Of a stretch of 35,577 nt of DNA, positions 19,211-28,146 are shown one piece after another. This stretch comes from Rickettsiales bacterium (GTDB taxonomy: Bacteria > Pseudomonadota > Alphaproteobacteria > Rickettsiales > SXRF01): the NCBI GenBank assembly GCA_005792635.1, contig SXRF01000023.1:1-35577 (forward strand). The letters are read 5' to 3'. Position numbers and translations under genes: made by a program. Under the pieces are notes generated by a model, which saw only the letters and a list, made by a program, of their open reading frames with translations, searched no databases and was not told where the DNA came from. Each line of letters begins with the position of its first letter. Within the stretch, counting starts at the first letter, position 1.

Positions 19211-19348
19211 AACAAAAAACACCTTACTTAACCTAGCAGCAAGACAACCAATCACCGCCTTTATACCAATGTAGCACGATAAATTCCGCTCTGGTAGTGG
19301 GCAAATCGAAGCCAGAAAAGAATTTTTGCCCAAAAGACCTCGTTCTTT

Positions 19349-20566
19349 CTATCTAATTACTTTTTTATATCCTTTATTTTGTTCTTGACCACATAGCTGC
19401 TTTACAATCATTTGATTCAAATCATTAAAAGATTCGCACAAATGAGTTTCTTGCCATACATCATCATATTCTTGCCCCCTAAAATCGTCTTTTTCTCGGT
19501 AATAATTGATAGCTATAGGTTCAGAAAGCCCCAATGATTTACTTGTCCTATGATTAGAAATCACATCATCACCAATAGCAACAGCGTTTTGCGGAGAAAT
19601 ATCAATGCCCTTATTTTTGAAATATGCAAAAACCTCCTCAAATCCTTTTTCTCTAATAGGATTTGCTGTGTAGAAATCAAAAAATTCATCAGGAGTTTGC
19701 CCTGTGGCTATTTTAAATTGCAAGTTCCTATATTTGTCAAATAATTGATTTGTACCTTCATCAGTCGCAAAACCTCCAGTCGTAACGGAAGATATATTTA
19801 ACGCAAAATTAACACCCATTTTTTTTAATTTTTTCAAAGCAGATAGAGCTTCAGGAACAAAGCCAAAAGGAACAGTAAAAGGCTTAAATACCTTCTCTTG
19901 CCATAATTTATTATTAACTTTTTCTAATCTGCTTTCTCTGTCTTGAAGTTTTTCCTCATAATATAACCCTGCTATTTTTTTATTATCATTTTGTTCACAA
20001 GCATTTATGGCTTCTTGTTGTTTCTCTGTGGATAAATGTTCAAAATAATATTCAGGTTCTGCTGGCATATCGTCTTCGGGAAATCCTAGCGTTTTTTCTA
20101 TTATTTTATCTATAAAAGAAGGATCTCCACAAACATCTTTTATAAAGTCCTCCTTCCCACCTTTCAATTGTATAACACTAGAGTGCAAAGAAAAGACATC
20201 TTGCTCAAAAAGAATTTGTGCTTTTATTATTTTATATAAAGTTTCTAAATCTTTGGCTAATTTTCCTATATTATTTTTGTCTTTTAATCTCTGCCCGCAT
20301 ATGCGCTCACAAACTTCTGTTCCATTAGCTCCAAATTCATAAAAGTTTTTTTCTTTAACAACATTATAATACATCTCTTTCAGAGTGAGTGGCGGTTGAT
20401 CTAAATCATTATCTTCACATAATTTTTGCCAAGCATAATACATCGCCGTAGCATTCTCCGACATTATCAAAGTTCCGTCACGATCAAAAATTACTAATTT
20501 ATTTTCTTGCTTATCATTTTTTTGCGTAGATATGCGCCTTGCGTGCGATGTTCTTTGTTCTGACAT
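19349..20566 (-). CDS. HAD-like hydrolase with a large insertion/cap
   Basis: Motif I LVIFDRDGTLIMSEN near the N-terminus and motif IV-like NAVAIGDDVISNHRTSKSLGL near the C-terminus. Start at 20566 (MSEQRTSH...) has RBS GGAG; the track ORF extends to 20620. Confidence 0.75.
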   Translation of the reverse strand: MSEQRTSHARRISTQKNDKQENKLVIFDRDGTLIMSENATAMYYAWQKLCEDNDLDQPPLTLKEMYYNVVKEKNFYEFGANGTEVCERICGQRLKDKNNIGKLAKDLETLYKIIKAQILFEQDVFSLHSSVIQLKGGKEDFIKDVCGDPSFIDKIIEKTLGFPEDDMPAEPEYYFEHLSTEKQQEAINACEQNDNKKIAGLYYEEKLQDRESRLEKVNNKLWQEKVFKPFTVPFGFVPEALSALKKLKKMGVNFALNISSVTTGGFATDEGTNQLFDKYRNLQFKIATGQTPDEFFDFYTANPIREKGFEEVFAYFKNKGIDISPQNAVAIGDDVISNHRTSKSLGLSEPIAINYYREKDDFRGQEYDDVWQETHLCESFNDLNQMIVKQLCGQEQNKGYKKVIR

Positions 20567-20639
20567 ATTTTCTCCGTAAATAATCCTCGAAAATAAGCTC
20601 CAAGGTATTCGCCAGAACAATATTAATTAATTTTAATAA

Positions 20640-21518
20640 TCATTGCAACATTTTTCCGAGTTCTGCGCCGATTTTTCCGTAATCTTTTATGTCACCGCGC
20701 AGGCTTGCGGTTTTGTGGGTGCTGCCATCAGGGGCGGCGACTAGCCCGCGTAGGAAAATTTCTTGGTTTTGAATGATCGCATAGCCAGAAATCGGGGTAC
20801 GGCACGAGCCGTCCAGCTGGTGCAGGAAAGCGCGTTCGCAATCCACAGCGATTTGCGTTGGCTGGTGGTTGAGCTGTGCCAGTAGCTCGCGGATTTTGCT
20901 GTCGCCAGCGCGGCACTCAATGCCGATTGCCCCCTGCGCGATGGCGGGCAGAAAATCCTCAACGGCCAGCACAACCCCAGCAATATCGCGCATTCCAAGG
21001 CGGTTAAGCCCCGCTTTTGCCAGCATGGTTGCTTGCGCCTCGCCGCGTTTTAATTTTTCCAAACGGCTCTGCACATTGCCGCGAAAAGGAACGATTTGCG
21101 CGTCTGGTCGCTTTATTTTTAGCTGTGCGGCGCGACGCAGCGACGATGTGCCGAATATTACACCATTGGGCAAATCAGCAAGGCTTTTACCCCCCTCGCC
21201 AAGCAACATATCCCGCGGGTCTTCGCGCTCCAGCAATGCGCCGATAATCAATCCATCTGGGAGTTTGGTCGGCATATCCTTCATGGAATGCACGGCGATG
21301 TCTAGCTCACCAGCCAGCAATCCTTCCTCAATTTCCTTGGTGAACAAGCCCTTGCCGCCAATATCGGCGAGTGGCTGGGCGAGGAATTTATCGCCACTAG
21401 TGACGATATGCACAATTTCCACACTAATTTCAGGCGAAAGTGCAAGCAAAAGGCTACGCACCTGATGCGCTTGGGCAAGGGCGAGTGGGCTTTTGCGCGT
21501 TCCGAGTTTTATGTTCAT
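20640..21518 (-). CDS. hemC: Hydroxymethylbilane synthase (porphobilinogen deaminase)
   Basis: IKLGTRKSPLALAQAHQV, IGGKGLFTKEIEEGLL, AVHSMKDMPTKLP, GTSSLRRAAQL, FRGNVQSRLEKL; cofactor Cys in LDGSCRTPISGYA. Start at 21518 overlaps the upstream stop; the track ORF extends to 21608. Confidence 0.96.
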   Translation of the reverse strand: MNIKLGTRKSPLALAQAHQVRSLLLALSPEISVEIVHIVTSGDKFLAQPLADIGGKGLFTKEIEEGLLAGELDIAVHSMKDMPTKLPDGLIIGALLEREDPRDMLLGEGGKSLADLPNGVIFGTSSLRRAAQLKIKRPDAQIVPFRGNVQSRLEKLKRGEAQATMLAKAGLNRLGMRDIAGVVLAVEDFLPAIAQGAIGIECRAGDSKIRELLAQLNHQPTQIAVDCERAFLHQLDGSCRTPISGYAIIQNQEIFLRGLVAAPDGSTHKTASLRGDIKDYGKIGAELGKMLQ

Positions 21519-21901
21519 TTTGGTGGTATTGCGGCTGGTGTTGGTGTCGGTGGTGTCTGTGCTGGTACGGAAGTTGGTTTTATTTCTGGCGGTTTTGGCG
21601 GTTTGCACTGAATAATCATCGTGCGGTTATGGGTGACGGTGGTGTCAGTGGTGGAAACTTCTTTGGTGGCTTTCACCGCCGTTGTCGTTCCCGCTTCGCC
21701 AATTACATCCAGAATATCATAGCCGTTTTTTTCGCATTTATCGCCAGCTTTTTCATAGCACATGCCCCAATGCCGCTCCACACCTGAGCAGTTTATGGCA
21801 TAGCCAACCATGCCCTCCGCTGTATAGGTTTTCGTCGCCGACGCCGACGAACCACAGGCGGTAAGAAGGAATAGGGATAGGATTATATAAGTTTTTGTCA
21901 T
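21515..21901 (-). CDS. Small lipoprotein with proline-rich C-terminus
   Basis: MTKTYIILSLFLLTACGSSASA lipobox (LTAC); C-terminus PKPPEIKPTSVPAQTPPTPTPAAIPPK. 4-bp overlap with the hemC start. Confidence 0.8.
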   Translation of the reverse strand: MTKTYIILSLFLLTACGSSASATKTYTAEGMVGYAINCSGVERHWGMCYEKAGDKCEKNGYDILDVIGEAGTTTAVKATKEVSTTDTTVTHNRTMIIQCKPPKPPEIKPTSVPAQTPPTPTPAAIPPK

Positions 21902-21903
21902 AA

Positions 21904-22488
21904 TTATCTTGTATTCACCCAATCGCTAATTCTTGAGTTGCTGATTTTTTCATGTCGCCTAAATTTATGAAATAAATCAAGCGTATAATCAAGCTCCGTA
22001 GCTAAATTTTTAGGAAGATCTACACCATCATCTTTCATCGCCAATAAAGCCGTCATAATCCATGTTGTCTCATTTATCCTATCTGTTCTTGTGCCAGACT
22101 TGTCTTTTCCCTCTGATTTCCAAGTTTTTGGTGTTTTCAAATCTTCTATACTTCTGAACTCATCACGCAGATGCTCTAACATTAAACTACACTGTCGTAC
22201 AGAGCAAATAAGTCCAGAATAACGACGCATTTCATCAAGTTGTAAATTACGCCACACATCGACCAAAAATGCACCATCCTTATTGCCTTTTACTGATATT
22301 TTGCCGATTTTTGTAAGTTTTGGGTCATCCTCAACCAAAAACAAAACATCAATATCGCTCGTTGGTTTTGGAAATCCATGACGCATAGAGCCATGTATTG
22401 CATGCCCTATTACTTTTACGCCATTATCATTCATCCACTCTTCATTTTCTTTTACTACAGATAATATTTTTTCGCTATAACTGTCCAT
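21904..22488 (-). CDS. Predicted nucleotidyltransferase (Pol beta-like superfamily)
   Basis: GS-X-D-X-D motif in IHGSMRHGFPKPTSDIDVLFLVED. Confidence 0.75.
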   Translation of the reverse strand: MDSYSEKILSVVKENEEWMNDNGVKVIGHAIHGSMRHGFPKPTSDIDVLFLVEDDPKLTKIGKISVKGNKDGAFLVDVWRNLQLDEMRRYSGLICSVRQCSLMLEHLRDEFRSIEDLKTPKTWKSEGKDKSGTRTDRINETTWIMTALLAMKDDGVDLPKNLATELDYTLDLFHKFRRHEKISNSRISDWVNTR

Positions 22489-22497
22489 AAGGGAAAC

Positions 22498-23310
22498 TCA
22501 CTTCAACCTATACGCCCCGCGGAAATTTTCCAGCGGTTCAAAGCGACCTTGCGGGTCAATCAGGCTTTCGGTTGCGCCGAGTATCAATATTCCATTGGGC
22601 GACAGGGTTTTTGCCATTTTTTCGGTTATTTGCGCCTTAATCGGCTCGTCAAAATATATCAGCACATTGCGGCAAAAGACAATATCAAATTTCCCAAGCG
22701 ACCCGTAATCATCCAGCAAATTATGAGTTCCGAATTTAACCATGCTGCGGATAATGTCCTTTAATTGCCACGAGGTATCAGGCAGGGAAGAAAAATATTT
22801 CACCAGCATTTGGATGGGCAGCCCGCGCTGCGCCTCAAACTGCGAATAAATCCCCAGACGCGCCTTATCCACCACTTTTTTGGCAAGGTCAGTCGCCATA
22901 ATTTCAAAGCGAAAGCCGCCAAGTTTTGCTATGTCTTCCTGAATACACATGGAAATAGTGTATGGTTCTTGCCCAGTGGAGCAAGCCGCACTCCAAATAC
23001 GGATATTTTTGGTCATGGCGTTTTTTTGCAGCATCATCGGGAATATGATGTTTCGCAGCGCATCATAGGGCTTTATATCGCGGAAGAACGAGGATTCATT
23101 TGTGGTCATCGCCTCGGTTATCTCAACCAGCAAAGCCTCATTCGGCTTGGTACGCAGCGAATTACAAAGCTGCGCTATGTCATGCAGATTCTGGCTACGA
23201 GCGATGGGAACAAGACGGCTTTCAATAAGATATTCCTTATCATCGGTCAGGGTCAGCCCCGATCGTTTTTTCAGAATATCAGCCAGATATTTGAAATCCT
23301 GCGCTTGCAT
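22498..23310 (-). CDS. cheR: Chemotaxis protein methyltransferase CheR
   Basis: TTNESSFFRDIKPYDAL, IWSAACSTGQEPYTISM, FDIVFCRNVLIYFDEP, LILGATESL. Confidence 0.97.
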   Translation of the reverse strand: MQAQDFKYLADILKKRSGLTLTDDKEYLIESRLVPIARSQNLHDIAQLCNSLRTKPNEALLVEITEAMTTNESSFFRDIKPYDALRNIIFPMMLQKNAMTKNIRIWSAACSTGQEPYTISMCIQEDIAKLGGFRFEIMATDLAKKVVDKARLGIYSQFEAQRGLPIQMLVKYFSSLPDTSWQLKDIIRSMVKFGTHNLLDDYGSLGKFDIVFCRNVLIYFDEPIKAQITEKMAKTLSPNGILILGATESLIDPQGRFEPLENFRGAYRLK

Positions 23311-24422
23311 TATCTGTTTCCCAACTGCCTGATGATATAGCCACCAATTTCCGCTAGCGGCAGCACTGCGCTGGCGAGCTTGTGGTCAGCGATAGCTTTT
23401 GGCATTCCATAAACCACGCAAGAAGCCTCGTCCTGCGCGATTACACTACCGCCATTTTCCACCACCATTTTAGCACCGAGCATTCCGTCCTGCCCCATAC
23501 CCGTCAGCACCACAACCAATAGCTGCCTGCCATATATTTTGCTGAGTGCGCGTAGCATCGGGTCAGCAGCGGGACGACAGAAATTTTCCTGCGCGTCTTG
23601 GTTTATTTTTATCACCACCTGCCCGCCCGCAATTTGCTCTGGTGTCATGTGGTAATCGCCCTGCGCGAGATATATATTACCCCCAGTTACGACTTCGCCG
23701 CCCTTTACCTCAAGGCAATTGCGCCCGCTGGCGATTGAAATATGCTGGGCAAGGACAGTGGTAAAAGTTGCGGGCATGTGCTGCGTAATAAAAATCGGGA
23801 CATTGATTTGCTGCCCTTTCATCGCCTCAAACACCGTCATCAAAGCTTGCGGCCCGCCCGTGGACGACGCTATGGCAATAGCTTTTATCCCACCACTAAC
23901 CCGCAGCGGCATAGGCTGCGATAATGGCATCGCTGGTGCAGGTTTGATAGCTGGATTACTCTGTATTGTAATTGTCGGCGCAATTATTATTGGCGGTGGT
24001 TTTGCAACGCTCATAGTCGCTTTACTGCCACCAAGAGCCTTTATTTTGGCGACGAGTTCGCGGTGAAAATTTACCACATCATTGCTGGTTTTTGCGGTTG
24101 GTTTTGCCAGATAGTCGCTCGCGCCAAGGCTCAAGGCTTTGAAGCTAATCGCCGCGTTGCGCTCGGTCAACGAAGAAGCCATGATGACTTTGCAATTCGG
24201 CGCGGCTTTGAGAATTTCTGGCAGTGCGGTGATGCCGTCCATAATCGGCATTTCAATATCCAGAATAATAATATCAGGCAGCAGCTCGCCCGCCATTTTT
24301 ACCGCCATCTGCCCATTTGCCGCCGAGCCAACAACCTGTATTTCAGGATCAGCAGAAATAGCGTTATTCACCAAGCCGCGAATAACCGCTGAATCATCCA
24401 CTAATAAAACTTTTATCGGCAC
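23310..24422 (-). CDS. cheB: Chemotaxis response regulator protein-glutamate methylesterase CheB
   Basis: REC domain (VLLVDDSAVIRGL, DIIILDIEMPIMDG) plus methylesterase (IAIASSTGGPQAL, ITQHMPATFT, VVLTGMGQDGMLG). Confidence 0.97.
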   Translation of the reverse strand: MPIKVLLVDDSAVIRGLVNNAISADPEIQVVGSAANGQMAVKMAGELLPDIIILDIEMPIMDGITALPEILKAAPNCKVIMASSLTERNAAISFKALSLGASDYLAKPTAKTSNDVVNFHRELVAKIKALGGSKATMSVAKPPPIIIAPTITIQSNPAIKPAPAMPLSQPMPLRVSGGIKAIAIASSTGGPQALMTVFEAMKGQQINVPIFITQHMPATFTTVLAQHISIASGRNCLEVKGGEVVTGGNIYLAQGDYHMTPEQIAGGQVVIKINQDAQENFCRPAADPMLRALSKIYGRQLLVVVLTGMGQDGMLGAKMVVENGGSVIAQDEASCVVYGMPKAIADHKLASAVLPLAEIGGYIIRQLGNR

Positions 24423-24443
24423 GGTATTTTTCCTTATTTTGAA

Positions 24444-24809
24444 TTACAACATGCCAATTTGTTCTAATTTGCCCTTGATGATTTCCGCGTCAAACGGCTT
24501 CATCACATATTCATTCGCGCCGCACTCAATCGCCTTCATGATATGGGTCATATCGCTTTCCGTGGTGCAGAATATAACCTTTGGCTTATCACCATCTGGC
24601 ATCGCCCGCAGGAGTTTCAGAAACTCCAAACCCTCCATGACAGGCATGTGCCAATCAAGCAAAATAAGGTCAGGCTTTTGCGCCGTGCAGTATTCAGTTG
24701 CCTTCTGCCCGTCCTCCGCCTCATCCACAGAAAAGCCAAGCTCCTCCATGATACGGCGTTCCAACTTACGAACTACTTTTGAATCATCAACTACAAGGCA
24801 TGTCGGCAT
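24444..24809 (-). CDS. cheY: CheY-like single-domain response regulator
   Basis: CLVVDDSKVVRK, DLILLDWHMPVMEG, VIFCTTES, YVMKPFD. 121-aa stand-alone receiver. Confidence 0.93.
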   Translation of the reverse strand: MPTCLVVDDSKVVRKLERRIMEELGFSVDEAEDGQKATEYCTAQKPDLILLDWHMPVMEGLEFLKLLRAMPDGDKPKVIFCTTESDMTHIMKAIECGANEYVMKPFDAEIIKGKLEQIGML

Positions 24810-24832
24810 TTTTTTGTCCTTTTGTTTTTCTA

Positions 24833-24900
24833 GTGTCGGTGTCGGTTATCGGTGTCGGTTAGTAAAAAATATTTTTGACACTGACAACCGACACTGACAC
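24833..24900. repeat. Long inverted repeat (24-nt arms, 3 mismatches) between cheW and cheY
   Basis: GTGTCGGTGTCGGTTATCGGTGTC (24833-24856) versus GACACTGACAACCGACACTGACAC (24877-24900). The loop contains TAAAAAATATTTTT. Confidence 0.85.
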
Positions 24901-24902
24901 AG

Positions 24903-25373
24903 CTAGATAGTAAGCATCATCTGCACATCAATTATCACCAGTAACTCACCAGAAAGCTTATAAATCCCCGTTGTTACATCTTTCCACGCGCCGCCAAGGT
25001 TGGTCGGCGATTTTTCAATAGCGTATTCAGGCACAGTCATCACCTCGCTGATGCTATCCACCATCAGGCTAAACAGCTCACCCTTATGCTCCACAACCAC
25101 AAACATGCTTTTTTCGCCATCCTCGCGCTCTGGCAAACGCAAGCGGCGGCGCAGATTTATCACCGTGACAATGCGCCCGCGCAGGTTGAGCGAACCAGCA
25201 ATTTCAGGCGCGGCAAGAGGTATTGGTGTCACTTTTTGCTGGCGCAGAACATCGCGCACATTTTTCACAGGAATGCCAAACAACTGCTTGTCCACCCGCA
25301 TGGTAACAAACATATTCTCCGCCGTGTCATGCGCTGGTGAAACACTAGCCGCGATATGAGGTGAAGCACTCAT
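24903..25373 (-). CDS. cheW: Chemotaxis coupling protein CheW
   Basis: FVTMRVDKQLFGIPVKNVRDVLR...EIAGSLNLRGRIVTVINLRRRL...LMVDSISEVM. Confidence 0.93.
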   Translation of the reverse strand: MSASPHIAASVSPAHDTAENMFVTMRVDKQLFGIPVKNVRDVLRQQKVTPIPLAAPEIAGSLNLRGRIVTVINLRRRLRLPEREDGEKSMFVVVEHKGELFSLMVDSISEVMTVPEYAIEKSPTNLGGAWKDVTTGIYKLSGELLVIIDVQMMLTI

Positions 25374-28117
25374 TAGATTGCCTCCTTATGCGAAACTAGC
25401 CAGTGGGCGACGGAATCGAGCAGCCCCAGCCTGTCGGTTTTGGTGATACAATCATTCATACCCACCGATTTGCTGCGCTCTATCACCTCGTTACTCAGCG
25501 AAGCGGTATAGGCGATAATCGGCGTTCCATTTATTTTAGGAGTTTTGCGGCAAGCAGAGGCAAACTGAAACCCGTCCATCACTGGCATTTCAATATCAGT
25601 CACAATCGCGTCAAATTTCAGATTATCATTGGTCAGCATGTTAAAAGCAATTTCGCCGTTTTCAGCCGTCGTAACTTTATAACCAACGGCGGAAAGCATC
25701 GGCACAGTCAGGTTGCGGAAAAACGGGCTGTCCTCCACCAGTAATATGGTTTTATTTGCGCCATGATTTTTCCCCGATGCACTAACATTTGCCACCGCAT
25801 CATCAACCAAATCTTTCAGCAAATAACCAATATCCACCACATCGGTGGTTTTACCCGCCAGTACCATACTGCCCAGATAGCCATGTTCCTTGGCTTCTTT
25901 CGTGGTTAGTTTTATGTCAAACGGTGCTTTGATAATGTCAATAATTTCGCTAACCACCAAACCAATAACTTTTTTGTCATAGCCAAAAACAATAACATCC
26001 ACCATACCGCTATTAGGCAGTGATAGCTCGTTATCCAGCGTGATGAGGCGCATTAAATCGCCGCGATATTGCACCACAGGTTTATCGCCCGCCACCTCAA
26101 TATCTTTTACATCAATTTCCTCTAGCCGTGAAACCAACTCCAGCGGCACAGCCTTCGGCGAAGCATTACTGCCCAGCGAGAAGCACAGGAAGCTCACCGA
26201 TTTTTCTTCTTCCACCATAACTGCGTTCATATTCTCGGCGCGAGAGGAAACATCCGCGCTGCTGATCGTGCGGGCGATTCCGTTCGGGTCAAGAATCATA
26301 ATCACGCTGCCATCGCCAAGGATGGTATTGCCCGAATATAGCGAGATGGATTTTAATATGTCAGAAACAGGCTTCACCACGATTTCCTCGGTGTCAAAAA
26401 CCCTATCCACCAATATCCCGAAATCATAATTACCAACGCGGCACACCACGACAAAAATTTCTTTTTTCATTAGTTCTGCGTGATCACAGTCAAAACCAAG
26501 AAGCTCCGACATAACCGCCAGCGGCAGCAGCTTATCACGCAGGCGCATAACCAGCGCGTTATTGATGGTTTCCACCTTAACATCCGCCTCAGGCGCAGCG
26601 CGAACCAGCTCCACCACATTTATTTGCGGGATGGCGAATTTCTGCCCATGCGTTTCCACAATCAACACCGACACGATGGCGAGCGTCAGCGGAATTTTCA
26701 CCGCAACTTTTGAACCCTTGCCCCAAGTGGAATCCAGATCCAGCGCACCACCGATTTTTTGAATATTGGTTTTCACCACATCCATGCCCACACCGCGCCC
26801 AGAAACGCTGGTGACGGCTTCGGCGGTGGAAAAACCAGCGGCAAAAATAAACTGCGCGATTTGTTTTTCGCTCATTGCCTCTAGCGATGCTTCGGTCGCC
26901 AAACCATTCGCCAGAGCCTTTTGCTTCACACGCTCAATATTTATCCCGCGCCCATCATCAACAATTTCAATGATGATATGCCCGCCCTCGTGATAGGCGG
27001 AAAGTGTCACCGTTCCCACTTCAGGCTTGCCAGCGGCAAGGCGGTCAGCGGGTTTTTCCAAGCCATGATCACAAGAATTTCGCACCATGTGCGTCAGTGG
27101 GTCTTTAATAACCTCCAGAAGCTGGCGGTCTAATTCCGTTTCCGCGCCGTTCATTTTTAGCTCAATTTTTTTGCCCAATTCCAACGACAAATCGCGGATT
27201 AGGCGCGGGAATTTCGCCCACGCATTGCCAATCGGCTGCATCCGCGTTTTCATCACGCCTTCTTGTAATTCCGAAGTGATATGACTCAATTGTTGCAGCG
27301 GTGTCAGCAATTCTTTGTCGTCTTTAGAGCGCACAATCTGCATAAGCTGGTTGCGCGTTAGCACCAGTTCGCTCACCATCTGCATGAGGTTTTCAAGAAC
27401 ATCAATATTCACGCGGATGGATTGATTGGCAGAGTCCTCTGTTTTTTTATCTTCTGATTTAGCCGCTGGCTCTTTGGCTTTAGCCGCAGGCTGCGGAGCT
27501 GGTTGCGAAGCTGGCTCTGGAGCTGCCTCTATAGCAGCGGCGGCTGGTGCTTGCTCGGCGGCTTTTTTAGCCGCCTCCTCTGCCGCCATTTTCGCCAAGG
27601 CCTCAACCATGAATGGGTCGTCATCACCCTTGAAATGCGAGAATTGATTTTCAGCGGGCGCAGCTTCTGGTGCAGGAGTTTCAACCATTTCTTCACTAAC
27701 ACCCGCACTAGCACCAGCACTGGCACTGGCACTAACTCCACCACTATCGGCAAATTGGTTCAGCCGCCCGATTAATTCGCTATCGTCGCCGTCCTGTTCC
27801 TGCCCGTTAGCACTCAAATAATCCAGTAATTCTTTAATATTATCCAGAGATTCCAAAATCAGCGTAACCGCCTGCGGCGTTGCTTCCATTTTTTTATCGC
27901 GTATTTTGCCGAGGACATTTTCGGAAGCATGCGCCACATGCTCAAGGCGCGGCAGCCCTAGGAAGCCGCAAGTCCCTTTGATAGTGTGCATAATGCGGAA
28001 AATATTGCCAAGAATTCCCTCGTCCTGCGGGTTATGTTCCAGCTTCACCAATTCGGTGTCAAGCATGGCAAGGCTCTCGCCCGTCTCGGTTATAAACTCA
28101 ACAATTAAATCATCCAT
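25373..28117 (-). CDS. cheA: Hybrid chemotaxis histidine kinase CheA (HPt - kinase - CheW - second CheW-like - REC)
   Basis: HPt IMHTIKGTCGFLGL; kinase HMVRNSCDHGLE, DDGRGIN, GRGVGMDVVKTNI; CheW-like ILIVETHGQKFAIPQINVVELV; a second CheW-like segment VIVFGYDKKVIGLVVSEIIDI; C-terminal REC ILLVEDSPFFRNL, AIVTDIEMPVMDG. Confidence 0.96.
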   Translation of the reverse strand: MDDLIVEFITETGESLAMLDTELVKLEHNPQDEGILGNIFRIMHTIKGTCGFLGLPRLEHVAHASENVLGKIRDKKMEATPQAVTLILESLDNIKELLDYLSANGQEQDGDDSELIGRLNQFADSGGVSASASAGASAGVSEEMVETPAPEAAPAENQFSHFKGDDDPFMVEALAKMAAEEAAKKAAEQAPAAAAIEAAPEPASQPAPQPAAKAKEPAAKSEDKKTEDSANQSIRVNIDVLENLMQMVSELVLTRNQLMQIVRSKDDKELLTPLQQLSHITSELQEGVMKTRMQPIGNAWAKFPRLIRDLSLELGKKIELKMNGAETELDRQLLEVIKDPLTHMVRNSCDHGLEKPADRLAAGKPEVGTVTLSAYHEGGHIIIEIVDDGRGINIERVKQKALANGLATEASLEAMSEKQIAQFIFAAGFSTAEAVTSVSGRGVGMDVVKTNIQKIGGALDLDSTWGKGSKVAVKIPLTLAIVSVLIVETHGQKFAIPQINVVELVRAAPEADVKVETINNALVMRLRDKLLPLAVMSELLGFDCDHAELMKKEIFVVVCRVGNYDFGILVDRVFDTEEIVVKPVSDILKSISLYSGNTILGDGSVIMILDPNGIARTISSADVSSRAENMNAVMVEEEKSVSFLCFSLGSNASPKAVPLELVSRLEEIDVKDIEVAGDKPVVQYRGDLMRLITLDNELSLPNSGMVDVIVFGYDKKVIGLVVSEIIDIIKAPFDIKLTTKEAKEHGYLGSMVLAGKTTDVVDIGYLLKDLVDDAVANVSASGKNHGANKTILLVEDSPFFRNLTVPMLSAVGYKVTTAENGEIAFNMLTNDNLKFDAIVTDIEMPVMDGFQFASACRKTPKINGTPIIAYTASLSNEVIERSKSVGMNDCITKTDRLGLLDSVAHWLVSHKEAI

Positions 28118-28146
28118 AACTACGCCTACATGTTATAATTTGTGGA

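Noticed and set aside
24139-24897. 252-aa plus-strand ORF opposite cheB and cheY
   Set aside because: Ser/Ile-rich antisense translation of two well-supported che genes; no independent evidence of coding.
27690-27745. Hexamer-like repeats in cheA as a possible phase-variation tract
   Set aside because: Repeat units are degenerate and a multiple of three, so no frameshift switching is expected; kept only as a linker-length note.
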